A stretch of DNA of 49,645 nt from Cytophagales bacterium. Lineage in GTDB: Bacteria; Bacteroidota; Bacteroidia; Cytophagales; Spirosomataceae. The stretch lies in NCBI GenBank assembly GCA_024742395.1, contig JANSYO010000030.1, forward strand, positions 1-49,645. Reading direction: 5' to 3'. This document shows, one piece after another, positions 16,327 to 24,388 of the stretch (position 1 is the stretch's first letter; every line of letters begins with the position of its first letter). Both the position numbers and the translations under genes were made by a program. The notes under the pieces are model-generated. The model was not told the DNA's origin and made no database searches. It saw only the letters and a list, made by a program, of their open reading frames with translations.

Positions 16327-17754
16327 TCCCGGACCGAAGAAATTGGTTTTAACACTTTCCATTTCCTCATCGCCGTTCATAACTTTTATTTCTACTTTAT
16401 TTGAACGGGCATTTACCTCGTTTTCTTGATATTCTATAAAAAACACAACCTCAGTTTTTGCTTCAGGTGCTAAGTGAATCAGACCATCTTCTGCACCAAC
16501 TACTTTCAATGTACCTGTTCCATCCAGAACAAGCCTTACATCCATCTGTTCCTGAGATTTATTCACTACCTGGGCATTGTACAGATTTGTAATGGTGCCC
16601 TGCTCGGTACGCTGATATAATTGTCCCGGCACCCTCATAACGGTAGTTTCAATAGATGAACGACCAATCAGAAAGGCTGCCTCAATGCCAATCAATAATA
16701 ACAATACAATAGAATATGCCTTTGATCTTTTTGGGAATTTGTAAGGTACACCTTTCTCAATGGAGTCCAGAGAACCGTATCGGATAAGTCCTTTAGGTTT
16801 GTTTACCTTTTCCATGACGTCATCACAGGCGTCAATACACGCGGTACAATTGACACATTCCAGCTGAATCCCGTTTCTGATATCAATTCCTGTAGGACAA
16901 ACCTGAACACATAAACCGCAATCAATGCAATCTCCTTTAGATGCAGTTTCTTCTGCAGTATCTTTCTTGCTTATCCTTCCTCTTGGTTCTCCTCTTTTAT
17001 CATCATAAATAACGCTAACAGTATCTCTGTTTACCAGCACTCCCTGAAGACGACCATAAGGACAAATGGCAATACAAACCTGCTCTCTTAATTTTGCAAA
17101 AACAAAATAGAAAGCTCCTGTAAAGACTACCAGTCCGATAAAACCCGCAAGGTTTTCTGTAGGTGGGCTGGTGATTAAATTTTTGACTTCTTCAATGCCT
17201 ATCAGATAGGCCATGGTTATGTGGGCAATGATGATAGAAAAGGCAATGTAAATGGCGTGTTTCAGGGTTTTACGCCATGCTTTGTCGAAATCCCATTTCT
17301 TTTCATCGAAACGTTTCTGCTTTCTGCCATCTCCTTCTAACCAGTTTTCAATAGGTCTGAAAATCATCTCCATAAAAACGGTTTGCGGGCAAAGCCATCC
17401 GCACCAAACACGGCCAAAAGTAACGGTAAATAGTGCTATAAAAACCACGAAAGTGATCATACCAAGACCAAAAAGGACAAAGTCTTGCGGAAGGAATAGC
17501 TGACCAAAAATTACAAATTTACGATCAAAGATATTCATCATAAGAAGTGGCTGCCCATTGATCTTTATGAAAGGACCAGCAATGAAAACCACCAAAAAAA
17601 CAATGGTTGCAAGTATTCTCTTATTGAAAAAAGGCCCTTTTGGTTTTTTGGGATAAAGCCAAATTCTTTTACCATCCTTATCTACTGTAGCAATACTATC
17701 TCTAAACTCTTCCTGGTCTTCGTAAAGCTCGTCGTATGTAAACTCTGTAGCCAT
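16324..17754 (-). CDS. ccoG: Cytochrome c oxidase accessory protein CcoG (RdxA/FixG family)
   Basis: 476-aa membrane iron-sulfur protein. Five or so helices are spread through the chain. A CGWLCPQTVFMEM block occurs in the first third. Two ferredoxin-type 4Fe-4S motifs lie near residues 260-300 (CIDCGLCVQVCP and CVNCTACIDACD). The C-terminus is a periplasmic Ig-like FixG domain after the last helix (YSIVLLLLIGIEAAFLIG). CcoG is a cupric reductase that supplies Cu(I) for the CuB site of cbb3 oxidase. It follows ccoP after a 150-bp gap containing a strong terminator-like hairpin, so it may have reduced or separate transcription. Its stop codon abuts a repeat unit. Confidence 0.95.
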   Translation of the reverse strand: MATEFTYDELYEDQEEFRDSIATVDKDGKRIWLYPKKPKGPFFNKRILATIVFLVVFIAGPFIKINGQPLLMMNIFDRKFVIFGQLFLPQDFVLFGLGMITFVVFIALFTVTFGRVWCGWLCPQTVFMEMIFRPIENWLEGDGRKQKRFDEKKWDFDKAWRKTLKHAIYIAFSIIIAHITMAYLIGIEEVKNLITSPPTENLAGFIGLVVFTGAFYFVFAKLREQVCIAICPYGRLQGVLVNRDTVSVIYDDKRGEPRGRISKKDTAEETASKGDCIDCGLCVQVCPTGIDIRNGIQLECVNCTACIDACDDVMEKVNKPKGLIRYGSLDSIEKGVPYKFPKRSKAYSIVLLLLIGIEAAFLIGRSSIETTVMRVPGQLYQRTEQGTITNLYNAQVVNKSQEQMDVRLVLDGTGTLKVVGAEDGLIHLAPEAKTEVVFFIEYQENEVNARSNKVEIKVMNGDEEMESVKTNFFGPG

Positions 17755-17873
17755 TATTGAAATATTAAGTCTATTAAAATCAGTAAAAAATACTGCGTCT
17801 TTTCTGTAATAAAGTTAAGGAAGGTTGGGGTAAATCAGAGTGACAAAAGTCCCTTTACTCTCTTGGTAAAGAT

Positions 17874-17903
17874 AATAAGAGGGGATTATTATCCCCTCTT
17901 ATT
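17874..17903 (-). terminator. Terminator-like hairpin between ccoP and ccoG
   Basis: A perfect 13-bp stem (AATAAGAGGGGAT at 17874-17886 and ATCCCCTCTTATT at 17891-17903) with a 4-nt loop lies just after the ccoP stop. The following minus-strand sequence is T-rich but without a clean T-run. A near -7 match (TATCTTTA, minus strand 17867-17874) follows directly and could drive ccoG. Confidence 0.65.
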
Positions 17904-17905
17904 TC

Positions 17906-18739
17906 CTAAATAGAAGCCACTTCTTCAGCGGCGGGTTCTTCAGCAGGGGCATCCGCAGCTGGAGCTGCCTCTTCTGCTTGATAAATCTCTCCTTGTGGAG
18001 CCTTAGGGTTGGCAGGATTAGTGCCATAAAGAGTTTTTATAAAGCTACTTACTTGCTGAATATCAGCTGGTTTTAAGGTTCCTTCCCAAGAGATCATACC
18101 TTTCTCAGGAACCCCGTATTTGATGGTTTTGTAAATATCACTTACGCTACCACCATGTAACCAATAGTCATCGGTAAGATTTGGGCCTACACCGCCTTCT
18201 CCGGCTCCGCCATGGCATACCGCACAGTTTCCTGCATAAATAGTAGAACCTCTTTCAATGTCAGCGGCGGCATCCAGCATAGCTACATTGTTTTCATCAA
18301 TGCTATTTACTTCTACATCTTGTCTTTGTGATTTCATTTCTGCAGCTTCAGCCATAGCTATCTCATATTCTTCTGCAGGAAGTGGACTCCACTGCCATAC
18401 ATGATAATTAAGCAGATAAATAACGGCAAACACAATAGCACCGTAGAACATTCCCAGCCACCAAGGTGGCAAATGATTATCAAGCTCCTTAATGCCATCA
18501 TAATCATGATCCAGTAAAAGACTCTTTTCTTCTGATATGGGTTTCAGGCTATTTAGTCTATCCCATAAACTTAATTTAGAGGCTGGGTCTGGCACAATTC
18601 CGGCCTTTTCATTCATGATGGTTTTAAGCGTCATGAATATATTTATTACCACTACAAGCAATACGAGAGTAAACAAAATCAATACTATCAGTATTAGCGT
18701 TTGCAGTAAATCCTCGCCTGTTTTAAAATTTAAATCCAT
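17906..18739 (-). CDS. ccoP: cbb3-type oxidase subunit III CcoP, mono-haem form
   Basis: 277-aa membrane-anchored c-type cytochrome that passes electrons to the catalytic subunit of cbb3 oxidase. Two membrane helices are visible (residues ~12-37 and ~93-110), the second within the FixP/CcoP N-terminal block DNHLPPWWLGMFYG. One haem-binding motif, Cys172-Ala-Val-Cys175-His176, lies in the periplasmic part. The axial Met is probably in PEKGMISW. Proteobacterial CcoP has two such motifs; only one is present here, as in other Bacteroidota. The tail after residue ~255 is rich in Ala and Glu. It follows ccoQ by 25 bp. Confidence 0.95.
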   Translation of the reverse strand: MDLNFKTGEDLLQTLILIVLILFTLVLLVVVINIFMTLKTIMNEKAGIVPDPASKLSLWDRLNSLKPISEEKSLLLDHDYDGIKELDNHLPPWWLGMFYGAIVFAVIYLLNYHVWQWSPLPAEEYEIAMAEAAEMKSQRQDVEVNSIDENNVAMLDAAADIERGSTIYAGNCAVCHGGAGEGGVGPNLTDDYWLHGGSVSDIYKTIKYGVPEKGMISWEGTLKPADIQQVSSFIKTLYGTNPANPKAPQGEIYQAEEAAPAADAPAEEPAAEEVASI

Positions 18740-18764
18740 TTTAATGAAAGGTTTGAATGAGAAA

Positions 18765-18932
18765 TTATTTTTCTCCTTCCTCTAGCGGAAGGTTTTCCAT
18801 ATGACCTATGTACTTCTTGTCTGCTTTGAAAACAAAGTACCCTAGCAATACAAAAAAAGCGACAAATATGGTAAGTGAGATGATGGGGTAAATGCTTACC
18901 CCTTCTATGTCTGATAAATAATTCTTTAACAT
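18765..18932 (-). CDS. ccoQ: CcoQ-like small subunit of cbb3 oxidase
   Basis: 55-aa single-pass membrane protein in the usual ccoQ position between ccoNO and ccoP. The frame opens with an ATG at 18932, nine bases after the ccoNO stop. It starts MLKNYLSDIEGVSIYPIISL, has one helix (ISLTIFVAFFVLLGYFVF), and ends in a charged tail ...ENLPLEEGEK. The Lys/Asp pair after the helix (FKADKKYI) is typical of CcoQ. CcoQ stabilises the assembled oxidase. The small size makes homology hard to score, so the name relies mostly on position and topology. Confidence 0.85.
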   Translation of the reverse strand: MLKNYLSDIEGVSIYPIISLTIFVAFFVLLGYFVFKADKKYIGHMENLPLEEGEK

Positions 18933-18941
18933 GATTGATAC

Positions 18942-21104
18942 TTATTTATGTCCTTTGATATCGATACCTAAACGCTGTAAGTAAGCAATAAGAGCGATGA
19001 TCTCTTTCTTCTCACTTGTCTCTATACCTGCTTCACTTAGTCTGCCGGTAATTTCAGAAGCCTGCTCTAACATGACAGCTTCAGCTTTATTTTCAAACCC
19101 TTCTTCATACGGTACGCCCAGTGTTCTCATGGCAGAAACTTTCTTGCCAATCATTTCGGTGTCATATTCGTCATCTAAAAGCCAAGGGTAAGCAGGCATG
19201 ATAGATCCTGGTGACATACTGGTAGGTTCAAGCATATGGTTATAATGCCAGCTGTCAGGATATTTGGCACCTACTCTTTGAAGGTCAGGACCTGTTCTTT
19301 TAGAACCGAACAGATGCGGATGATCATACACGGTTTCACCCGCTTTAGTATACTCACCGTATCTTTCTGTTTCAGATCTGAACGGTCTGATCATTTGTGA
19401 GTGGCAGTTGTTACAGCCTTCTCTTATATAGATATCACGTCCTTCCAGCTCCAGAGGAGTGTATGGCTTCACAGAGGAAATAGTTGGGATATTTGAGTCT
19501 ACTATCCAGGTAGGGACAAACTCAATAACTCCACCAATAAACACGGCTACGAAAGATAAGACTGTGAAAAGAACAGGCTTTCTTTCTAAAACTGAATGCC
19601 AGTGACCACCTGTTATTTTAACATTTTTCTCTAAAGCTGGAGCTTCAGCGTATTCTTCAGAAACAAATTCACCACTTGAAGCAGTTTTCATCAGGTTATA
19701 CACCATAATCAGCGTACCAGCTAAATACATGGTACCACCAATGGCACGCATCACGTACATTGGAATAATCTGAGTTACTGTTTCAAGGAAGTTAGGGTAG
19801 GCAAGGAATCCATCAGCATCAAACTCCTTCCACATCAAGGACTGAGTGAAACCTGCCCAATACATTGGAAGGGCATAGAATAAAATACCTAAAGTGGCAA
19901 TCCAGAAGTGAGCGTTTGCCAGTTTGGTTGAGTAAATTTTAGTCTTCCACATTCTTGGTACTAAATAGTAAAGCATACCAAAAATCATGAAACCGTTCCA
20001 GCCTAAAGCTCCTACGTGTACGTGAGCGACTGTCCAGTCAGTGTAGTGCGAAATGGCGTTCACATTTTTCAAAGAAAGCATTGGGCCTTCAAAGGTGGCC
20101 ATACCATAAGAAGTAACGGCAACTACAAAGAATTTCAATACCGGATTTTCTCTAACTCTATCCCAGGCACCACGCAGGGTTAAAAGCCCATTAAGCATCC
20201 CACCCCATGATGGAGCAATCAGCATAATGGAGAAAACCGTTCCTAAGCTCTGAGCCCAGTCAGGCAATGAAGTATATAAGAGGTGGTGAGGACCAGCCCA
20301 GATATAGATAAAGATTAAAGACCAGAAGAGAATAATTGATAATTTATAGGAGTAAACTGGTCTGTTGGCAGCTTTTGGTAAGAAGTAATACATCAAACCA
20401 AGAATGGGAGTAGTCAAGAAAAATGCCACTGCATTATGGCCATACCACCACTGAACCAGAGCGTCTTGAACACCTGCATAAATAGAGTAACTTTTTGTCC
20501 ATGAAATAGGCAACTCTAAAGAGTTTACCACATGTAATAGGGCAATCGTTACAGCAGTAGCTATATAGAACCAAAGAGCCACATACATGTGTCTTTCTCG
20601 TCTTTTGACAATCGTCATAATGAGGTTGACAGTAAAGACTATCCAGATTACCGCAATGGCAATGTCGATGGGCCACTCAAGCTCGGCATATTCCTTTGAA
20701 GAGGTTAAGCCTAATGGCAAAGTTACGGCTGCCGCAACAATGATTAGCTGCCAGCCCCAGAAGTGAATCCAGCTTAAAGCCTTGCTGAATACAGCTGACT
20801 TAGTTAAACGGGGTAATGAATAATATACTCCGGCAAACATACCATTACCTACAAAGGCAAAGATGACTGCATTGGTGTGTAAAGGTCTTAAACGACCAAA
20901 TGTCGTATATGGGAGGTTTAAATTGGCTGCAGGCCAAAAGAGTTGAATTGCGGCGGTAAGACCAGCCAGCATACCAACAATCCCAAAAACGACTGTGGCA
21001 ATCATAAAAGCTTTCACGATTTTGTTATCGTAATAGAAGCCTTCAAGATTGCCACCAGAATTTTCAGACGAAAAGTCGAACGTAGGTTTTCTTAAAAAGT
21101 GCAT
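18942..21104 (-). CDS. ccoNO: Fused cbb3 oxidase catalytic subunit CcoN-CcoO
   Basis: 720-aa fusion of the haem-copper catalytic subunit I (CcoN) and the mono-haem subunit II (CcoO). Residues ~1-500 form about 12 membrane helices with the conserved histidine segments RPLHTNAVIFAF, WWYGHNAVAFF, AGPHHLLYTSLPDW and HVHVGALGWNG, which hold haems b, b3 and CuB. After a linker and another helix, the CcoO part has a haem c motif CNNCH near residue 565, followed by SQMIRPFRSE and a Met-rich SPGSIMPAYPW ligand segment. The enzyme reduces O2 to water with high affinity and pumps protons. This fusion is characteristic of Bacteroidota. An FNR-like palindrome lies about 85-100 bp upstream. Confidence 0.97.
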   Translation of the reverse strand: MHFLRKPTFDFSSENSGGNLEGFYYDNKIVKAFMIATVVFGIVGMLAGLTAAIQLFWPAANLNLPYTTFGRLRPLHTNAVIFAFVGNGMFAGVYYSLPRLTKSAVFSKALSWIHFWGWQLIIVAAAVTLPLGLTSSKEYAELEWPIDIAIAVIWIVFTVNLIMTIVKRRERHMYVALWFYIATAVTIALLHVVNSLELPISWTKSYSIYAGVQDALVQWWYGHNAVAFFLTTPILGLMYYFLPKAANRPVYSYKLSIILFWSLIFIYIWAGPHHLLYTSLPDWAQSLGTVFSIMLIAPSWGGMLNGLLTLRGAWDRVRENPVLKFFVVAVTSYGMATFEGPMLSLKNVNAISHYTDWTVAHVHVGALGWNGFMIFGMLYYLVPRMWKTKIYSTKLANAHFWIATLGILFYALPMYWAGFTQSLMWKEFDADGFLAYPNFLETVTQIIPMYVMRAIGGTMYLAGTLIMVYNLMKTASSGEFVSEEYAEAPALEKNVKITGGHWHSVLERKPVLFTVLSFVAVFIGGVIEFVPTWIVDSNIPTISSVKPYTPLELEGRDIYIREGCNNCHSQMIRPFRSETERYGEYTKAGETVYDHPHLFGSKRTGPDLQRVGAKYPDSWHYNHMLEPTSMSPGSIMPAYPWLLDDEYDTEMIGKKVSAMRTLGVPYEEGFENKAEAVMLEQASEITGRLSEAGIETSEKKEIIALIAYLQRLGIDIKGHK

Positions 21105-21135
21105 ATTAATTAGAGGTGTTTAATACGAGACGATG

Positions 21136-21143
21136 TAAAAGTA
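21136..21143 (-). promoter_or_regulatory. Possible -7 element TACTTTTA before ccoNO
   Basis: On the minus strand this matches TAnnTTTG at seven of eight positions. It lies 32 bp before the ccoNO ATG. With this element the FNR-like palindrome at 21188-21201 would be centred about 65 bp upstream of the start point, a usual class I activator distance. Confidence 0.35.
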
Positions 21144-21187
21144 GAACCGGTACTATGCCTATAACATGAGCAATTCCCAGTGGAAAT

Positions 21188-21201
21188 ATGATTAAAATCA
21201 T
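21188..21201. promoter_or_regulatory. FNR/CRP-like palindrome upstream of ccoNO
   Basis: Perfect palindrome ATGAT-TAAA-ATCAT, which matches the FNR box TTGAT-N4-ATCAA in eight of ten positions. It overlaps the stop codon of the coiled-coil gene and precedes ccoNO by ~84 bp. Oxygen-responsive control of cbb3 oxidase by FNR-type regulators is well known in Proteobacteria; here it is inference from the motif. Confidence 0.5.
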
Positions 21202-21617
21202 GCAAGGTTTTTGTGCACATAATCAAAGTCTGACACAAAGCTCCTGAACAGGTATTTATGTTCTTTAAAGCTGTTTTCCAGATCTTCCATTTCCTCTTTT
21301 AGATATAGGAAATTCTGATAAGTTTCTTTGTTTAGCTGAGCTAATTCTTTAGTTTCATGGGCCATGTCTGTGTGTAAGTTTCTTGTTTCTGAAAGAAGCC
21401 TCTTTATGGTTCTTTGAAGATAATGAAACTCTTGTACAAAACGAGCCACTTTTAAACTTTTTGTGCTATCGCCGATGGTGCGTGTTTTTAAGTCGTTAAG
21501 TACGTCAAGGAAGTATTCAGACTCATTTTTCTTTTGTTCTAATGAACTGGAATAAATTTTCAGCATACTGCCAGAATTTATGATTCGGTTATTTTGATTA
21601 ACTTTTCCCATGATCAT
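21198..21617 (-). CDS. Coiled-coil hypothetical protein in the cbb3 oxidase locus
   Basis: 139-aa soluble protein without signal peptide or membrane helix, rich in Lys, Glu and Leu. Residues ~55-125 are predicted by eye to be largely helical and coiled coil (VQEFHYLQRTIKRLLSETRN, ETYQNFLYLKEEMEDLENSF). I do not recognise a family. It sits between ccoS and ccoNO with the same orientation and has its own TAnnTTTG promoter match (21631-21638). A start at ATG 21617 or the nearby ATG at 21611 is possible. Its place inside a conserved respiratory cluster suggests a link to cbb3 assembly or regulation, but that is only contextual. Confidence 0.7.
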   Translation of the reverse strand: MIMGKVNQNNRIINSGSMLKIYSSSLEQKKNESEYFLDVLNDLKTRTIGDSTKSLKVARFVQEFHYLQRTIKRLLSETRNLHTDMAHETKELAQLNKETYQNFLYLKEEMEDLENSFKEHKYLFRSFVSDFDYVHKNLA

Positions 21618-21630
21618 ATTATTTAGAATA

Positions 21631-21638
21631 CAAAGTTA
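21631..21638 (-). promoter_or_regulatory. -7 promoter element TAACTTTG before the coiled-coil gene
   Basis: Exact minus-strand TAnnTTTG match, 13 bp before the ATG at 21617. A TTTTG occurs 16 bp upstream, slightly closer than the usual 19-20. It would drive the coiled-coil gene and possibly the whole ccoNOQP unit. Confidence 0.5.
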
Positions 21639-21705
21639 GATCAGGGAACTCTGGCAAAACATGAGTAGAGGAGGGGTAGAAGATGATTGAGGTCAGTTTA
21701 TGAAT

Positions 21706-21864
21706 TTACTTCTCTTTGTCTTCTACTGTATCATCATTTAAAATCCTGATTGCTGGTGTGGAGGTATCATCGAATTGCCCATCGTCTGTTGCCCAGAAAA
21801 AGGCCACTAAAAAGCCTCCGGCAAAAAGTAAAGCGGCAATAACTAGCATGATTATAACTGACAT
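21706..21864 (-). CDS. ccoS: cbb3 oxidase assembly protein CcoS
   Basis: 52-aa single-helix membrane protein. It starts at ATG 21864, four bases after the ccoI stop. The sequence opens MSVIIMLVIAALLFAGGFLV and continues AFFWATDDGQFDD, which is the CcoS signature (helix, then FxWAxxxGQFDD). CcoS is needed for haem and copper insertion into CcoN. The tight spacing to ccoI shows translational coupling and is the standard ccoI-ccoS arrangement. The short tail is acidic and lysine-rich. Confidence 0.93.
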   Translation of the reverse strand: MSVIIMLVIAALLFAGGFLVAFFWATDDGQFDDTSTPAIRILNDDTVEDKEK

Positions 21865-21868
21865 AATA

Positions 21869-24307
21869 TTAAGATTTTAATAAGTGGGCTCTGTACGCTT
21901 TATAGTAGGTGAGAATAACGGCAAAAAGCACTACTGAAATAGAACTCAATGGCATGAAGATGGCGGCAACTACAGGAGATAGAGTGCCGGTAACAGCCCA
22001 GCTAATACAAATGAAATTATAGACCAATGACAATAAAAAACTGAGCTTAACTACATTGACGGCCGTCTTGCTGAAGTCAAAAAAGGTTTTCAACCTTCCG
22101 AATTCACCGGCATCAAGAATGGCGTCTGAAGCAGGGGTAAAAATCTGAGTATTTTCTGAAATAGCTATTCCTAAATCACTCTGACGTAGGGCTCCGGCAT
22201 CATTTAGACCATCCCCAATCATCAAGACAGAGTGCTCCTGCTTTTGTAGTGTTTTAATAAAACGGAGTTTGTCTTCGGGTTTCTGTTCAAAATGAAGTTG
22301 ATTTTCCTGAATATGGTTGGCCAGAATAGCTTTGTCTGTTGATTTGTCGCCAGAAAGAACATGCAATTGATAGAAAGACTTTAATCCATGAATTAACGAA
22401 TCAAAACCATCTCTAAAAACCGGCGTTGATTTGAAAAATCCTTTATACTTTCCATCGATACTAATATACGTGCGGGCATCCTGATGCTGTTCATTTTTGG
22501 CAATGCCCAGAAAATCGGCATGACCAATTTGAACAATTTTATCTTTGAAGTTCGCTTGAATACCGGCTCCTTCTGTTTCACTAAAATTACTTACGTTTTC
22601 TGCCCGAACGTTTTCAAAGTATTTTACAATCAATTTGCTTATTGGATGTGTAGATTGCTCGGCCACACTTTTTATCATTATCCCTTCTTCATCACTCAGA
22701 TTGCTGCCTTCAAAAGTCATTTGGCTATATGAGCTACCTTTTGTAAGCGTACCGGTTTTGTCAAAAACGATGTCTTTTACTTCGGTGATTTTTTGAATCA
22801 CCTCTTGATTTTTGACATAGAATTTATTTTTTCCAAAAATCTCCATGACAGCTCCCATGGTAAAAGGCATGGAGAGTGTAAGGGCACATGGGCAGGCCAC
22901 CATAAGTACGGCAGTAAATGCTGGCCACACCAGGCTTGGATTTACGAAATACCAGTATATGGCAGTGAGTACAGAGATGCCTATGGTTATATAAGTAAAA
23001 TACTTGCTGAAATTATTTGCCAGTTTAGTTTTGGCTACTTCCTTTTCTTCTTTGAAGTTTTGTTGATTCCAGAGTTGAGTCAAATAGCTTTTCGAAACCT
23101 CTTTACTAACTTTTAAAACAATGTTTTGTCCTTTTTGCCTTCCGCCTGCATAGATAAGCTCACCCTTATGAATAGATTCTGCCTCGCTTTCACCGGTTAC
23201 AAAACTATAGTCTATAAATGCCTTCCCATCCATTAAAATGGCATCGGCAGGGATTAACTCGTTATTATGAATGCGTATATAATCTCCTGATTTCAGATCG
23301 TCCACATTCTTATATGAATACGTACCATCATTTTCCTGCACTTCCACAGCCAGCGGGAAATAGGATTTGTAATTACGTTCGAAAGATAAATAATCGAAGG
23401 TCTTTTTTTGAACCCATTTGCCTACCAACAAAAAGAAAACCAAACCGGCCATGCTGTCCCAGTAAGCTCCTCCATCATTCCAGAGCGTTTCATACGTACT
23501 GCGTACAAAAAGTGCGGTTACGCCTAAGGCTATAGGTATATCTACACTTAAAGAATCTGTATTTTTCTTCCAAACCTCTTTCAAGGAGACCCATGCACCT
23601 TTTAAATAATCTGCTGCTCCGTAGAAATAAACCGGCAGAGCTAAAAGAACATTTAGATACAAGAAGAACTGTTGATACTGTGCATCTACATCATTCTGTA
23701 AATCGAGTTTAAAATACTCGGGGAAACTGAGTAACATGATATTTCCTGTACAAAAGCCTGTTACGGCAATTTGCCGCAGAAGTCTGTTGTCTTTTTTCGT
23801 TTTTACCTTATCTGGTCTTACCGTATTTTGTAAGGATATCAGTGGCTCATAACCCACAGTGGCCAGAAGACCCACTATTTCTTTCAGGTTTACTTTTCTG
23901 GGATCGTAGGTAAGACTAAGCTCTTTTTTTACAAAATTAAGGCGACTGTACAGTACACCTGCCTGTATTTTATTGAAGTTCTCTAAAAGCCAAACACAGG
24001 AACTGCAATGCACTGATGGTACAAACAAAGTGACTTTATGAAGGCCTTCTGATTTGAAATCAAGTATGGATGCTTCTATTTCAGGATTTAAGAGATAACC
24101 AAACTTACCTTGGTGGTCTTTGCTTTTCAGACTTACGCCGGCATGATCATTTAAATCATAATATCCGCAAAGATCATTTTCCTGCAGAAGTTCATAAACC
24201 GTTTGGCAGCCAAGACAGCAAAAGTTCTTCTGGTCAAAGACAAGATTTTCATCTTTGCACTCCTCACCACAGTGATGACATAAAACGGCTTCTTTGATTT
24301 CAGGCAT
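21869..24307 (-). CDS. ccoI: Copper-transporting P1B-type ATPase CcoI (FixI)
   Basis: 812-aa membrane ATPase that exports copper to the periplasm for cbb3 oxidase assembly. The N-terminus has a cysteine-rich metal-binding block (CHHCGEEC and FCCLGCQ, residues ~10-35). An HMA domain follows with VHCSSCVW near residue 100. Eight membrane helices carry the transport motif CPC in ACPCALTLSMP. The cytoplasmic loops hold the TGES-type VTGESE, the phosphorylation motif DKTGT and the hinge GDGLNDAG. The CHHCG N-terminal extension is typical for FixI proteins in this phylum. It is the first gene of the cluster in transcription order, 81 bp after the L,D-transpeptidase gene, and directly precedes ccoS. 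Confidence 0.95.
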   Translation of the reverse strand: MPEIKEAVLCHHCGEECKDENLVFDQKNFCCLGCQTVYELLQENDLCGYYDLNDHAGVSLKSKDHQGKFGYLLNPEIEASILDFKSEGLHKVTLFVPSVHCSSCVWLLENFNKIQAGVLYSRLNFVKKELSLTYDPRKVNLKEIVGLLATVGYEPLISLQNTVRPDKVKTKKDNRLLRQIAVTGFCTGNIMLLSFPEYFKLDLQNDVDAQYQQFFLYLNVLLALPVYFYGAADYLKGAWVSLKEVWKKNTDSLSVDIPIALGVTALFVRSTYETLWNDGGAYWDSMAGLVFFLLVGKWVQKKTFDYLSFERNYKSYFPLAVEVQENDGTYSYKNVDDLKSGDYIRIHNNELIPADAILMDGKAFIDYSFVTGESEAESIHKGELIYAGGRQKGQNIVLKVSKEVSKSYLTQLWNQQNFKEEKEVAKTKLANNFSKYFTYITIGISVLTAIYWYFVNPSLVWPAFTAVLMVACPCALTLSMPFTMGAVMEIFGKNKFYVKNQEVIQKITEVKDIVFDKTGTLTKGSSYSQMTFEGSNLSDEEGIMIKSVAEQSTHPISKLIVKYFENVRAENVSNFSETEGAGIQANFKDKIVQIGHADFLGIAKNEQHQDARTYISIDGKYKGFFKSTPVFRDGFDSLIHGLKSFYQLHVLSGDKSTDKAILANHIQENQLHFEQKPEDKLRFIKTLQKQEHSVLMIGDGLNDAGALRQSDLGIAISENTQIFTPASDAILDAGEFGRLKTFFDFSKTAVNVVKLSFLLSLVYNFICISWAVTGTLSPVVAAIFMPLSSISVVLFAVILTYYKAYRAHLLKS

Positions 24308-24388
24308 TATTAATATTTTCCTTTTACAAAGATGAAGAGGCTCAGTTTCTTAAAAGCTGAAGGCTCTCAAGCCTGAATATGATTAAGG

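Noticed and set aside
16158-16370. 70-aa minus-strand open frame overlapping the ccoG 3' end
   Set aside because: It is encoded by the two repeat units and lacks any domain; the repeated peptide segment reflects the DNA repeat.
20434-20676. 80-aa His/Cys-rich minus-strand frame
   Set aside because: Out-of-frame reading of ccoNO; the His/Cys content comes from the shifted frame.
22793-23535. Two open frames of about 105 aa on the plus strand inside ccoI
   Set aside because: They are antisense to strongly conserved P-type ATPase coding sequence and have no domain or promoter.
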